Of a stretch of 64,000 nt of DNA, positions 53,445 to 62,580 are shown one piece after another. Positions within the stretch are counted from its first letter, which is position 1; every line of letters begins with the position of its first letter. Origin of the DNA: an uncultured Tenacibaculum sp. (lineage in GTDB: Bacteria; Bacteroidota; Bacteroidia; Flavobacteriales; Flavobacteriaceae); contig CANMWK010000001.1 of assembly GCA_947501615.1 (NCBI GenBank), positions 310,001 through 374,000 on the forward strand, in the 5' to 3' direction. A program made the translations under genes and the position numbers. The notes under the pieces are model-generated. The model was not told the DNA's origin. It was given only the letters and a program-made list of their open reading frames with translations, and searched no databases.

Positions 53445-53475
53445 TAAAAAAACCACCTTTTTGGTGGTTTTTTTG
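53445..53475 (+). terminator. Terminator between the two TonB_C genes
   Basis: A stem AAAAAAACCACC against GGTGGTTTTTTT with a 5-nt loop and further T. Confidence 0.92.
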
Positions 53476-53605
53476 TTTTTTGCGAGCCACTTATCGATAT
53501 AAAACGTTCATTCATCGATTTAATGTTTGTTTTTTTAGTAAAAAAGATGTTAAAAAAAAATAAAATTCGTATTTTGTGTATGTAAGTTTTTAATATAATA
53601 CAACC

Positions 53606-54685
53606 ATGTACAAAAAAAGCATATTATTAATTTTTTTGTTTACACTCACTAAAACGTTTGCGCAATCTAATGAAACTTGCGACACCCCTAATGATACACC
53701 TGTCCTAGATTTAAACAGTATTACTAAATGTTCAATACAAGATTCTAAAGATAAAAAAACAAAAAAAGTAAAAGTACAAGTATCTACAAGGAGAAGAGTT
53801 GTGAGAAAAAGAGATGCAGTCTCTGGAGTAGTTACAAACGATTATACGCACAAGTTAGCCAGTGTAAAGAAAAAAGCAGCAATTGTCAATAGCATTGATG
53901 TTGAAAATTCTAAAAACATTAAGGTAATTCCTTTTAATTATGTTGAAGAAATACCTTTATTCAAAAAATGTGAACGAGTAGCTTTAAGTAAACAAGATAA
54001 ATGTTTTAAGCAAGCGATGAATTCTCATGTAAAAAAGCATTTTAAGTATCCAGCTAACTCTTTTGACGATGGAATTCAAGGTAGGGTATTGGTACAATTT
54101 ACCATTAATACTGATGGAACTGTTGGTAAGATGAATATTATTACTCCGTATAAAGGTGAAGAGTTAGGAGATGAGGCTAGAAGAATAATTAGTAAGTTGC
54201 CAAAGTTTATTCCAGCAAAACATTCAGGAGTAAAAGTCCCTGTTAAATATGGTTTGCCAATAACATTTAAAATACCAGGCGTAGCGAGAACAAACATTAG
54301 AACTAAAAAGGAGAGAGCAAACATTGTTAAAACAGAAGTTTTTGAATTTTCTAATGTAGATCAATTACCTAAATTTAAAACTTGTAAAGCTTCTAGTTTA
54401 GATTGTTTTGCTCAAGAGTTAGTAAAGCACATACAAAATAACTTTGCGTATCCTGAAAAAGCAGTAAATGAAAACATTGAAGGTAGAGTAAATATTAGTT
54501 TTATTATTAATACTAGGGGAGAAGTAGTTAATGTTGTTGCTAAGGGTGCTAATAATGGTAAAATACTAGAAGAATCTGCGATAAGTTTGGTAGGTAAACT
54601 ACCTGATTTTATTCCTGCAGTAAAAAATGGTAAAAATGTAAATACAAAATATACGTTTCCTATAGATTATAAGTTAGACGAATAA
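53606..54685 (+). CDS. Secreted protein with two TonB C-terminal domains (copy 2)
   Basis: The 359-residue protein has the same layout as its neighbour: signal peptide (ILLIFLFTLTKTFAQ), the shared SNETCDTPND and LDLNSITKCSI blocks, RRRVVRKRDAVSGV and two TonB_C domains. The two proteins are about two-thirds identical by eye, so they arose by tandem duplication. Upstream sequence elements (TTCATCGAT and a GTATGTAA stretch near the start codon) are also shared, so the promoter was copied too. Confidence 0.92.
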   Translation: MYKKSILLIFLFTLTKTFAQSNETCDTPNDTPVLDLNSITKCSIQDSKDKKTKKVKVQVSTRRRVVRKRDAVSGVVTNDYTHKLASVKKKAAIVNSIDVENSKNIKVIPFNYVEEIPLFKKCERVALSKQDKCFKQAMNSHVKKHFKYPANSFDDGIQGRVLVQFTINTDGTVGKMNIITPYKGEELGDEARRIISKLPKFIPAKHSGVKVPVKYGLPITFKIPGVARTNIRTKKERANIVKTEVFEFSNVDQLPKFKTCKASSLDCFAQELVKHIQNNFAYPEKAVNENIEGRVNISFIINTRGEVVNVVAKGANNGKILEESAISLVGKLPDFIPAVKNGKNVNTKYTFPIDYKLDE

Positions 54686-54713
54686 AACTGATTTATTTGA
54701 TATAAATTATATG

Positions 54714-54751
54714 CAATAAAAAAATCATCCTATTGGATGATTTTTTTATTG
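54714..54751. terminator. Bidirectional terminator between convergent genes
   Basis: A perfect 17-bp stem (CAATAAAAAAATCATCC), a 4-nt loop and the complementary arm, T-rich on both sides. It overlaps the tolC-like stop codon and serves both that gene and the TonB_C gene. Confidence 0.92.
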
Positions 54752-56139
54752 CTATTATCTTGATTATTAATCATTTTATATAAAGAAGCCTTTGACTTTA
54801 AAAGTTTGTTTATGGTATCTATTAATTTTAAACGAGTTTCTATTAATTTAACTTCTCTATAGTTTATTCTAAATAGAGAACCTTCTCCCAAAATAAACAT
54901 TCTTTCTTCGGCTTTCACTAATTTTTGATAATCTACAACTAGGTTAGTTAGTATTTTACTTTGCTTATCAGTAGATGAAATTTCATTGTCAATGCTTCTC
55001 ATTTTATTGTTTAAGTCCATTTTATTGGCAGAAATAACGAAATCAATATCTTGAAGTTTAAGTTTAGCTAATTTTAATTCAGCTCGTTCTTTTCTCAAAA
55101 ATAAAGGAATGTAAACATTTAATCCGCCTTTATAATTATTAGTGTCAAAATTAACAAGTTCATTAACTTTTGGTGTCAAGAAATTATACTCTAAATCAAT
55201 TCTTGGTAATAAATTATTGAATTTTAAACGTTTATTTACAAGTAAACTTTCTTTCTTATAGTTTAAAGATTTCATTTTTAAATGATTATTTACATTTAAA
55301 TTCGATATGATTTCATTATTAATATTTAATGAAGCATCGATAGAAGTCAATGTACCAGCGTCTGGTATAATGTTATCTTCTAACTCTAGAGGAAGGTTAT
55401 CTTCTAACCATAAAAAATTAGCGAGTTTTAACTTCGACTTTATATACACTAGTTTAGCTTTTTCAAGGTCTAATTGTCTACTTTTAAAATTGATGTTAGC
55501 TTCTAATGTATCAACAGCTGGTTTATCTCCCGCTTCAAAACTCTTTTTTACAATTTCAAGTCTACTTGTTGCATTTTTTAAGAAGTCGTCATAAGTATTT
55601 TGAGTTTCAAAATTCTTTAACCATTCAAAATAAGTAACAATTGCATCGTAAAGAATATCATTAACTAAAAGTCTTTGTTTTGCATTAGCTTGTTGCGTAT
55701 ATAATTTAGCCTGTTTTAAGGTGGCCATTCTAGTGTTCATTAACAATCCTCTAGCTAAAGAGACTGATACTCCTGCACTATAAAGACCTTGTTCAGGAAC
55801 ATTAGCTTCTGGATTTAAGAAAATACCAGTATTTTTTTCATAATTCGCTTTAAATTCAACTCCGTACCAAGTTGGAATTTTAAAAGTGGTATTTAACTTA
55901 TCATAATATTCCGTTTTTTTAAATTTCTTCCGATCATAATCCACAGAAATTTTAGGGTCAAAAGCGCCACGAGCTTTTAAAAGTTTTATTTCACCTTCCG
56001 AGCTAACTAATTTAGCTTGTTTTACAATAGGATGAAACTCTTTTACATACCCAATGTACTCAGATAATGACAAAACATTATTCTGGCTAAATAAGCTTAT
56101 AAAACTTATAAAGTAGCATACTATGAATAGTTTTTTCAT
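54730..56139 (-). CDS. TolC-family outer-membrane efflux protein
   Basis: The 469-residue protein has a signal peptide (LFIVCYFISFISLFSQ) and two OEP repeats of long helices, for example ANAKQRLLVNDILYDAIVTYFEWLKNFE and KSFEAGDKPAVDTLEANINFKSRQLDLEKAKL, plus a second-half KAEERMFILGEGSLFRINYRE typical of TolC. It forms the outer-membrane exit of a type I-like exporter together with the adjacent HlyD and ABC proteins, which lie just upstream on the same strand with almost no spacing. Confidence 0.93.
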   Translation of the reverse strand: MKKLFIVCYFISFISLFSQNNVLSLSEYIGYVKEFHPIVKQAKLVSSEGEIKLLKARGAFDPKISVDYDRKKFKKTEYYDKLNTTFKIPTWYGVEFKANYEKNTGIFLNPEANVPEQGLYSAGVSVSLARGLLMNTRMATLKQAKLYTQQANAKQRLLVNDILYDAIVTYFEWLKNFETQNTYDDFLKNATSRLEIVKKSFEAGDKPAVDTLEANINFKSRQLDLEKAKLVYIKSKLKLANFLWLEDNLPLELEDNIIPDAGTLTSIDASLNINNEIISNLNVNNHLKMKSLNYKKESLLVNKRLKFNNLLPRIDLEYNFLTPKVNELVNFDTNNYKGGLNVYIPLFLRKERAELKLAKLKLQDIDFVISANKMDLNNKMRSIDNEISSTDKQSKILTNLVVDYQKLVKAEERMFILGEGSLFRINYREVKLIETRLKLIDTINKLLKSKASLYKMINNQDNSNKKIIQ

Positions 56140-56141
56140 GG

Positions 56142-57512
56142 TTATTTTTTTAACTTTTTAAGTTTACTTTTTTCTACTTTTTTACCATTTTGAGGTTGGT
56201 AAAAGTTAGGCGGGAAACTATTAATCTGTCTCCAGATTTCAAACCAAATACGCACATTATCTAATAAAGCAATTGTCTTAGCACCAGAACCTACACGAAT
56301 TGCTTTTGGCCATGGTTCAGCATCTTTATTGGGAGCTAACAAAACACGGTACATGCCATTATCACTAATAAAATTTTCTATAGCAACAACCTTTGCTCCG
56401 TAAGTACCATATGATAGATTTGGCCATCCGCTAAATACAATGGCAGGCCATCCATCGAATTGTACACGAACATCTTCACCAATATGTACTAAAGGTAAAT
56501 CGATAGGTCTTACATACATTTCTACAGCTAATTCATAATTTGCAGGCATGATACCTACCAATTGCTCACCTTCTTTAAATGTTTCTCCAATTCCAGATTT
56601 AATGGCTTTATTGATAAAACCATCTTGAGGGGCAGTAATATATAATAGACTACTTCTTTTGGTATAGTTAGCAACACTTGTTTCTAATTTTGAAACTTGA
56701 ACTTCCGTATCTAAAGTTGCTGATTTTGCAGTGAACAAGCTGCTTCTAGCTTTTGATAATTTATCTTGATAGGTTGCATTCAATGTAGAAATTGCCAATC
56801 GGGTATTTATAACATTATTTTGAGAAGTTAAATACTTGTTTTCTTGTGAAATTAATTTTGCATTAGCTTCTTGAAATTTAGCACGTTTTTCTTCAACATC
56901 TTTTACCGCTTTTAGTCCTTCTTTTTGTAAACTTATAGCACGATTTAATTGTATCTCAGCAATATTTTGTTTTGTTTTTACAGCTTCTAAATCAATACTA
57001 TCACTTTTTACCTTTAAGTATGCCTGCGTTAGCTTATTTTTTGCTTGCTCTAACTTTAAAACTCGTTCATTTTGTAAAGCTTTAATTTGGTTTTCTAGAG
57101 CAATAACTTTGTTTTTATAAGCATCTATAGATTGTGTTTTAATGTTCAACTGATCTTGTGTACGTCGAGCAAGTTGATTGTCGAAGTATTCACTTTTCAC
57201 TTCAGAAATTCTTAAAATTGTATCACCTTGCTTTACAAAATCACCTTCTTGCACATACCATTGCTCAATTCTACCAGGAATTTGAGATTGTAATGTTTGT
57301 GGCCTTTGATTCGGTCGTAACGTTGTTACATTTCCCTTACTAGAAATATTTTGCGTCCATGGTAAGAATAAAATAATTACTAGTATAATAGAAAAAGCTA
57401 AAAGAAATTTTTTGAATTTCTTATGGTATTCTATTGAAAAAATATGTCTACCAGATTTATATTTAGTAATATCTATATCATTAGATATTGAGTTTTTAGA
57501 AATATTAAGCAT
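56142..57512 (-). CDS. HlyD-family membrane fusion protein
   Basis: The 456-residue protein has a cytoplasmic N-terminus, one membrane helix (KFLLAFSIILVIILFLPW, ~residues 34-51), a lipoyl-like half (SQIPGRIEQWYVQEGDFVKQGDTILRIS), a long coiled coil (residues ~110-290) and the second lipoyl/barrel region (YITAPQDGFINKAIKSGIGETFKEGEQLV). It bridges the ABC protein and the TolC channel. Its start overlaps the end of the ABC gene by 8 nt, indicating translational coupling. Confidence 0.94.
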   Translation of the reverse strand: MLNISKNSISNDIDITKYKSGRHIFSIEYHKKFKKFLLAFSIILVIILFLPWTQNISSKGNVTTLRPNQRPQTLQSQIPGRIEQWYVQEGDFVKQGDTILRISEVKSEYFDNQLARRTQDQLNIKTQSIDAYKNKVIALENQIKALQNERVLKLEQAKNKLTQAYLKVKSDSIDLEAVKTKQNIAEIQLNRAISLQKEGLKAVKDVEEKRAKFQEANAKLISQENKYLTSQNNVINTRLAISTLNATYQDKLSKARSSLFTAKSATLDTEVQVSKLETSVANYTKRSSLLYITAPQDGFINKAIKSGIGETFKEGEQLVGIMPANYELAVEMYVRPIDLPLVHIGEDVRVQFDGWPAIVFSGWPNLSYGTYGAKVVAIENFISDNGMYRVLLAPNKDAEPWPKAIRVGSGAKTIALLDNVRIWFEIWRQINSFPPNFYQPQNGKKVEKSKLKKLKK

Positions 57513-59169
57513 AGCTGTTTATTATTAATTTCCCGTTTTCTAAACAAAGATGTTTTTTACATTTAGCTTTCCAAGTCTTGTCATTACTTACTACGACTAA
57601 TCCCCAAGGTCTTTTAGGATCTGTTATAAAATCAACAATTCGTTTTACTTCATGAACTTTTAATTGATAAACAGGGTCTTCTAATATTAATAGTTTTGGT
57701 TTTTTTGCAATAGCTCTAGCTAATATTATTTTTTTATTGATAGAATAGGCAACTTGTCTTCCTTCAGGTTCTATAATAGTATTTAAACCTTTAGGTTGTA
57801 GTTTAAGAAAATCTGTTAATCCTACAATTTCAAAAATTTCATAGATTTCTTCATCAGAAATACTAGGGTCATTCAATGTAATGTTCTCTCTAATTGTAGC
57901 TTCAAAAGGAGTTTCATTTAAAAAGGAAATACCAAGTTTAGATCTGTAATCTTTTATGTTTAAACTATCTATAGATAGGTTGTTAACCAAAATATTACCA
58001 GACGTAGGCTCTATTAATCCAGGTAATAAACGTAAAAAACTCGCTTTACTGGATACACTTAGTCCTTCTATTAAAATTCGATCTTTTTGATTAATTTCAA
58101 AAGAGACATCACTTAAAATAGATTCCTGTCTATTTGATACTTGGTAGGTAACATTTTCTAAAGAAATGTTTAAGTCCTTGTTAAGTATTTCTCCATTCTG
58201 ATTTTCATTAGCCATATCAGAAACTTGTCCTATTTTTTCTATAGATGTCAAAACATCATAAAAAGACTCCAAACCTAAAATTAATTTTTCAACAGAATTA
58301 ATGACAAGGATTACAATAATTTCAGCAGCAACAAATTGTCCAATATTCATTTGTTGTTTCAAAACAAGAAAACCACCAATTAATAATAATCCTGCAGTTA
58401 CTAGTATTTTAAAACTTATCATTTGAATAAATTGTAATACTAAAATTTTGAAATGACTTTCTCTAGATTGTAAATAATCATTAACAAGCATATCATTTTT
58501 TTGGAGTACAAGGCTTGTTTTACCAGATAATTTAAAACTTATTACAGATCTAGCTACTTCTTGAAGCCAATGAGCAACCCGATACTTATTTTTAGATTCA
58601 TCTAAGCTTGTTTCTATACCTCTTTGAGAAGTAAACTTAAAAATTACATACATTAACACAAGTAAAAGAACCCCGAAAATGATAAAAAATGGATGATAAA
58701 ATGATAATAGAAAAATTGCAAAAATAACCTGTAAGAATGCAGAAGGTACATCAATTAAGATTTTAGATAATCCTTTTTGAATAGTTAAGGTGTCAAAAAA
58801 ACGGTTCGCTAATTCAGGTAGATAAAAACGTTCTAATTCTTTCATTTTTATCTTTGGAAATCGATAACTTAATTCAAAAGAAGCTCTAGTAAAAATACGT
58901 TGCTGAATTGTTTCTATAATACGTAATTGCATTAATTTTAATATTCCAGAAAAAGCAACCCCTAAGGTAACTAGGAATACTAAAACTATCCAAGATGCAG
59001 AAACCTGTGCACCTTGTAATAAATTTATAATAGCCTGAATACCAAGTGGAAGAGAAAGTGCTACAACCCCTTCAAAAACGGCGAAATAAGCGATTTGAAA
59101 TATGTCCTTACGCTCTAATTGAACAAGTCCAATAAAGCGTTTCCATGGCGTTAAAGATTTAGAGGTCAT
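57505..59169 (-). CDS. ABC exporter subunit with degenerate nucleotide-binding motifs
   Basis: The 554-residue protein has a type I exporter membrane domain (six helices in residues ~20-300, no C39 peptidase) and an ATPase-like domain from ~330. The ATPase motifs are all altered. Walker A is GLSVSSKAS (369-377) with two glycines lost and the Lys kept; the signature segment is VAYSI (473-477) instead of LSGGQ; the Walker B region reads LLILED; and the H-loop has Ser-Asn-Asp (528-530) with no His. It likely works with the HlyD and TolC proteins, but whether it hydrolyses ATP is doubtful. Confidence 0.9.
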   Translation of the reverse strand: MTSKSLTPWKRFIGLVQLERKDIFQIAYFAVFEGVVALSLPLGIQAIINLLQGAQVSASWIVLVFLVTLGVAFSGILKLMQLRIIETIQQRIFTRASFELSYRFPKIKMKELERFYLPELANRFFDTLTIQKGLSKILIDVPSAFLQVIFAIFLLSFYHPFFIIFGVLLLVLMYVIFKFTSQRGIETSLDESKNKYRVAHWLQEVARSVISFKLSGKTSLVLQKNDMLVNDYLQSRESHFKILVLQFIQMISFKILVTAGLLLIGGFLVLKQQMNIGQFVAAEIIVILVINSVEKLILGLESFYDVLTSIEKIGQVSDMANENQNGEILNKDLNISLENVTYQVSNRQESILSDVSFEINQKDRILIEGLSVSSKASFLRLLPGLIEPTSGNILVNNLSIDSLNIKDYRSKLGISFLNETPFEATIRENITLNDPSISDEEIYEIFEIVGLTDFLKLQPKGLNTIIEPEGRQVAYSINKKIILARAIAKKPKLLILEDPVYQLKVHEVKRIVDFITDPKRPWGLVVVSNDKTWKAKCKKHLCLENGKLIINSYA

Positions 59170-59840
59170 TAGCTAAGTGTTTTTGTAACAAGGTGTATGT
59201 AAAATTGCGTTGGTGTAACCAATTCATTGCAATTGGTGATCGTTGTAAAATGGTGTTTCATAAATTGTTGGTGTAATGCACCTTCAGTAACTGAACTTGC
59301 TAAACTTAAAGGAAATTCATATTTAGTATTGTATTCAGAGATAATGTCAGCTAATCTTCTTACCACTCTTTTATAGGGTAAGAAATACCCTTGCTTATTT
59401 TCTGAGTCAACACTTTTAGTTAAATATGATTTTGAATTTTCATTAATAATAATTTTGTTTAACAAAACTTCATTAATATGTGAGAAGTTTTGATCTTCTT
59501 TGGTTGTTCTTGTAACTATTTCTATAGCTTTTACTAGTTTTTCTTTACTTTCTTTAATACTAAAGGTTTCAATTACCAATTGGTATTCTAACCATCTCCA
59601 ATACCAAGAACTTAGGTATATCAATAACTTGTGTTTACTTTCAAAATACCGATATATCGAACTTTCATTGGAGCCGATTAACGATCCTAATTTTTTGAAA
59701 TTAAAACTTTCAAAACCAATTTCATCGATTAAAATGATACTGTTTTGCACTATTTTTTTACCTAATTCAGAGGATTCTGGATTCTTCAAATAAATCCCTT
59801 CAGGCACCTCAATCTTAATGTTTGAAAGTAATTTATCCAC
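59169..59840 (-). CDS. TetR-family regulator of the export operon (GTG start)
   Basis: The protein has an N-terminal HTH (IGFESFNFKKLGSLIGSNESSIYRYFESKHKLLIYL) followed by a long ligand-binding region. An ATG is absent near the N-terminus. A TTG at 59859-59861 overlaps the -7 element, so it cannot lie inside the transcript; I therefore place the start at the GTG at 59838-59840, giving 223 residues. It overlaps the ABC gene by one base and heads the export operon, so it probably controls it. Confidence 0.85.
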   Translation of the reverse strand: MDKLLSNIKIEVPEGIYLKNPESSELGKKIVQNSIILIDEIGFESFNFKKLGSLIGSNESSIYRYFESKHKLLIYLSSWYWRWLEYQLVIETFSIKESKEKLVKAIEIVTRTTKEDQNFSHINEVLLNKIIINENSKSYLTKSVDSENKQGYFLPYKRVVRRLADIISEYNTKYEFPLSLASSVTEGALHQQFMKHHFTTITNCNELVTPTQFYIHLVTKTLS

Positions 59841-59858
59841 TTTTAATTGTTTTGAATG

Positions 59859-59866
59859 CAAAGATA
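59859..59866 (-). promoter_or_regulatory. TATCTTTG -7 element of the export operon
   Basis: On the minus strand the sequence reads TATCTTTG, the same as the divergent promoter 78 nt away. It decides the start codon of the TetR gene. Confidence 0.65.
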
Positions 59867-59903
59867 ATAGTATTACTATTAAAATAAAGTTAAAAAAACA
59901 TTA

Positions 59904-59935
59904 TTGTTTAATTTTTTTATTTTTTAGTTAAACAA
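59904..59935. promoter_or_regulatory. Candidate operator between the divergent TetR genes
   Basis: TTGTTTAA and TTAAACAA form a perfect 8-bp inverted repeat around a 16-nt T-rich spacer between the two divergent -7 elements, a plausible site for one of the flanking TetR proteins. Confidence 0.45.
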
Positions 59936-59943
59936 AATATAAG

Positions 59944-59951
59944 TATCTTTG
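59944..59951 (+). promoter_or_regulatory. TATCTTTG -7 element of the AarF operon
   Basis: TATCTTTG ends 2 nt before an in-frame ATG at 59954, which would therefore lie at or before the transcription start. The ATG at 59981 is the better start. Confidence 0.65.
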
Positions 59952-59980
59952 AAATGGTAAAATTTCAATCGTACAATTTC

Positions 59981-60634
59981 ATGGCTAAAAAGAAAAACAT
60001 TACACAGTTAGACATTATTTCAATGTATATGGATTATGTGTTAGAACATAATGAAGACCCTAAATCTGTATACAAGTTTGCAAAAGAGAATAATTTCGAA
60101 GAGCAGTTATTTTACAACAGTTTTGCTTCATTCGAAGCAATTAAAAAATCAATATTCACAGTTTTCTTTGAAAATACATTAGCATTATTGCATAAGAGCG
60201 AAGAGTTTGAAACTTTTGATGCAAGGAATCAACTATTAAGTTTTTACTTCACCTTTTTCGAAAACTTAACCGCTAATAGAAGTTATGTGGTATATGCTTT
60301 ATCAGGGCAAGGTAACAAGCTAAAAACACTAAGTATTTTAAGTGGTTTAAGAACTCATTTTAAAAAGTTTATTGATACACTTAATATTGAAAAACTGGAG
60401 TTAAAACAAGAGCGTTTAGAGAAGTTTCAAGACAAAGCAATTAATGAAAGTGCATGGATTCAATTAATAATGACTATGCAGTTTTGGTTAAATGATACAT
60501 CGTCTTCTTTCGAGAAAACAGATGTGTTTATAGAGAAATCGGTTAATGCAAGTTTCGATGTTTTAAACATCGCTCCTGTAAAAAGCGTAATTGATTTCGG
60601 TAAATTTTTATTTAAAGAAAAGATGATGAAGTAA
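59981..60634 (+). CDS. TetR-like protein heading the AarF operon
   Basis: The 217-residue protein is all-helical. The N-terminal part (KKNITQLDIISMYMDYVLEHNEDPKSVYKFAKEN) occupies the HTH position of TetR proteins but is a weak match, and the C-terminal ~150 residues resemble TetR ligand-binding domains of the TetR_C_33 kind. I start it at 59981, judged by the promoter position. It precedes the AarF, flavin reductase and SDR genes with 3-nt spacing and is divergent from the other TetR gene. Confidence 0.8.
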   Translation: MAKKKNITQLDIISMYMDYVLEHNEDPKSVYKFAKENNFEEQLFYNSFASFEAIKKSIFTVFFENTLALLHKSEEFETFDARNQLLSFYFTFFENLTANRSYVVYALSGQGNKLKTLSILSGLRTHFKKFIDTLNIEKLELKQERLEKFQDKAINESAWIQLIMTMQFWLNDTSSSFEKTDVFIEKSVNASFDVLNIAPVKSVIDFGKFLFKEKMMK

Positions 60635-60637
60635 TTT

Positions 60638-61960
60638 ATGAAGACAATAGATAACATACCTACATCTAAAATACAAAGAGCTACTAAATTGGTACAAACT
60701 GGTGCTAAAGTAGGAGTAAATTATTTAAAGTATTATGGTAGTAAATTGGTAAATGGAGAAGAAGAAGCAAAAGAGCAGTTGAATAAAGACAATGCTGAAG
60801 ACATTTATAACGGATTAAAGCAATTAAAAGGAAGTGCTTTAAAAGTTGCACAAATGTTAAGTATGGAAAAAGGTATTTTACCACAAGCCTATGTGGAGCA
60901 ATTTTCCTTATCACAATTTTCAGTTCCGCCTTTATCTGCTCCGTTAGTAAAAAAAACATTCAAAAATTACTTCGGAAAATATCCTAGTGAGCTTTTTGAT
61001 ACGTTTAATTTAAATGCTGTAAGTGGAGCCAGTATTGGTCAGGTTCATTTGGCTGAAAAAGATGGAAAGAAATATGCAGTAAAGATTCAATATCCTGGAG
61101 TTGCAGAAAGTATTTCTACAGATTTAGCTTTAGTAAAACCCATAGCAATTAAGATGTTTAACATCCGTGGAAAGGATAGCGATAAGTATTTTAAAGAGGT
61201 TGAAAATAAGCTGATTGAAGAAACTAACTATATTTTAGAAGTTGAGCAAAGTCAGGCTGTTGTAGATGCTTGTAAGCATATCAAAAACTTAAAGTTTCCA
61301 AATTATTATAAAGAATTTTCTTCAGATCGAATTATTACGATGGATTGGATGGATGGCGTTCATCTTTCTGAATTTACTAGTTCGAATACAGATCAAGATA
61401 AAGCGAATGAATTAGGTCAGGCGTTATGGGATTTTTATATGTATCAAATGCATATTATTAAAAAAGTACATGCCGATCCACATCCTGGAAACTTCTTAGT
61501 TTCAAAGGACAATAATCTAATTGTGCTTGATTTTGGTTGTATGAAACAAGTTCCTGAAGAGTTTTATAAGCCTTATTTCGAATTAGCTAAAAAAGAAAGC
61601 ATTTCTGATCCAGTATTCTTCGAGAAGAAACTATATGAATTAGAGATTCTTAGAGAAGATGATAGTCCAGAAGAATTAGCTTTCTTTAAAGAAATGTTCC
61701 ATGAAATGTTGAGTTTATTCACACAACCATTTCACACAAAAGAATTCGATTTTTCGAATGAAGAGTTCTTTGGCAAAATCACTGATTTAGGAACAAAGTA
61801 TGCTAAGAATACTGAACTCAGGAATATGAATGGAAATAGGGGGTCTAAGCATTTTATTTATATCAACAGAACATTCTTCGGGCTTTATAATTTGATGCAC
61901 GATTTAAAAGCAAAGAATATCAAGATTAACAATTTCGAACAGTATAAAGATGTTTTTTAA
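60638..61960 (+). CDS. AarF/ABC1/UbiB-family kinase-like protein
   Basis: The 440-residue protein has the family's protein-kinase-like fold: an N-terminal helical part with the KxGQ position reading KVAQ (LKVAQMLSMEKG), a nucleotide-binding ASIGQVHLAE segment, YAVKIQYPGV with the Lys, VHADPHPGNFLV as the catalytic loop and LDFGCMKQ as the metal-binding DFG. The family acts in quinone synthesis or membrane lipid homeostasis. The Gly-to-Ala change in KxGQ is unusual because that glycine limits ATP use. It starts 3 nt after the TetR-like gene and overlaps the next gene by 11 nt. Confidence 0.93.
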   Translation: MKTIDNIPTSKIQRATKLVQTGAKVGVNYLKYYGSKLVNGEEEAKEQLNKDNAEDIYNGLKQLKGSALKVAQMLSMEKGILPQAYVEQFSLSQFSVPPLSAPLVKKTFKNYFGKYPSELFDTFNLNAVSGASIGQVHLAEKDGKKYAVKIQYPGVAESISTDLALVKPIAIKMFNIRGKDSDKYFKEVENKLIEETNYILEVEQSQAVVDACKHIKNLKFPNYYKEFSSDRIITMDWMDGVHLSEFTSSNTDQDKANELGQALWDFYMYQMHIIKKVHADPHPGNFLVSKDNNLIVLDFGCMKQVPEEFYKPYFELAKKESISDPVFFEKKLYELEILREDDSPEELAFFKEMFHEMLSLFTQPFHTKEFDFSNEEFFGKITDLGTKYAKNTELRNMNGNRGSKHFIYINRTFFGLYNLMHDLKAKNIKINNFEQYKDVF

Positions 61961-62579
61961 AAAAGAGGATATAAGTGGATTTGATCATATTTATAAGATC
62001 AATTTGATGAATAGTTTATCAGGTTATAAATCTGCGAATTTAATAGGAAGTATTTCTCCTGATGGTGAAGAAAATGTTGCTGTATTCAGCTCGATAGTTC
62101 ACTTGGGATCTAATCCACCCTTATTAGGATTTATTTTACGTCCTACAACTGTTCCGAGAAATACGTATGAAAATATTAAGGAAACAGGTTTTTATACGGT
62201 GAATCATATCACGAAAAGTATCACTGAAGATGCGCATCATTCATCAGCTAAATATCCTAAAGGAGTCTCAGAGTTCGAAATGACAAATTTAACTCCAGAA
62301 TATAAAAACAATTTTATAGCTCCTTTTGTACAAGAATCACCTGTACAAATAGGAATGAAATATTTAGAAGAATATTACATCAAAGCAAATGATACAATTA
62401 TGTTGGTTGGTCAAATTCAATTTTTTGAAGTTGAAGATCATATGTTACAAGAAGATGGATTTTTAAATTTATCTAAAGGAAACGTAGCAACGATAAACGG
62501 ATTGGATGGATATGCAATTCCGAATTTATTTACGAGATACGAATATCAGCGTCCAAAAAAGGCAGTAGAAAAATTATAG
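61950..62579 (+). CDS. Flavin reductase-like FMN-binding protein
   Basis: The 209-residue protein belongs to the flavin reductase/split-barrel family: NLIGSISPDGEENVAVFSSIVHLGSNPPLLGFILRP binds FMN, and TGFYTVNHITKS is a further landmark. It likely reduces flavin with NAD(P)H or binds FMN for a partner enzyme. The start overlaps the AarF gene by 11 nt, and the SDR gene begins 1 nt after its stop codon, so the run is strongly coupled. Confidence 0.92.
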   Translation: MFFKKEDISGFDHIYKINLMNSLSGYKSANLIGSISPDGEENVAVFSSIVHLGSNPPLLGFILRPTTVPRNTYENIKETGFYTVNHITKSITEDAHHSSAKYPKGVSEFEMTNLTPEYKNNFIAPFVQESPVQIGMKYLEEYYIKANDTIMLVGQIQFFEVEDHMLQEDGFLNLSKGNVATINGLDGYAIPNLFTRYEYQRPKKAVEKL

Positions 62580-62580
62580 C

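Noticed and set aside
41203..59169. The ABC/HlyD/TolC operon as the exporter of the GG-leader peptide
   Set aside because: The ABC protein lacks a C39 peptidase domain, is 16 kb away and its ATPase motifs are degenerate; no link is visible.
59954..59980. First ATG of the plus-strand TetR-like gene
   Set aside because: It begins 2 nt after the TATCTTTG element, so it would be at or before the transcription start.
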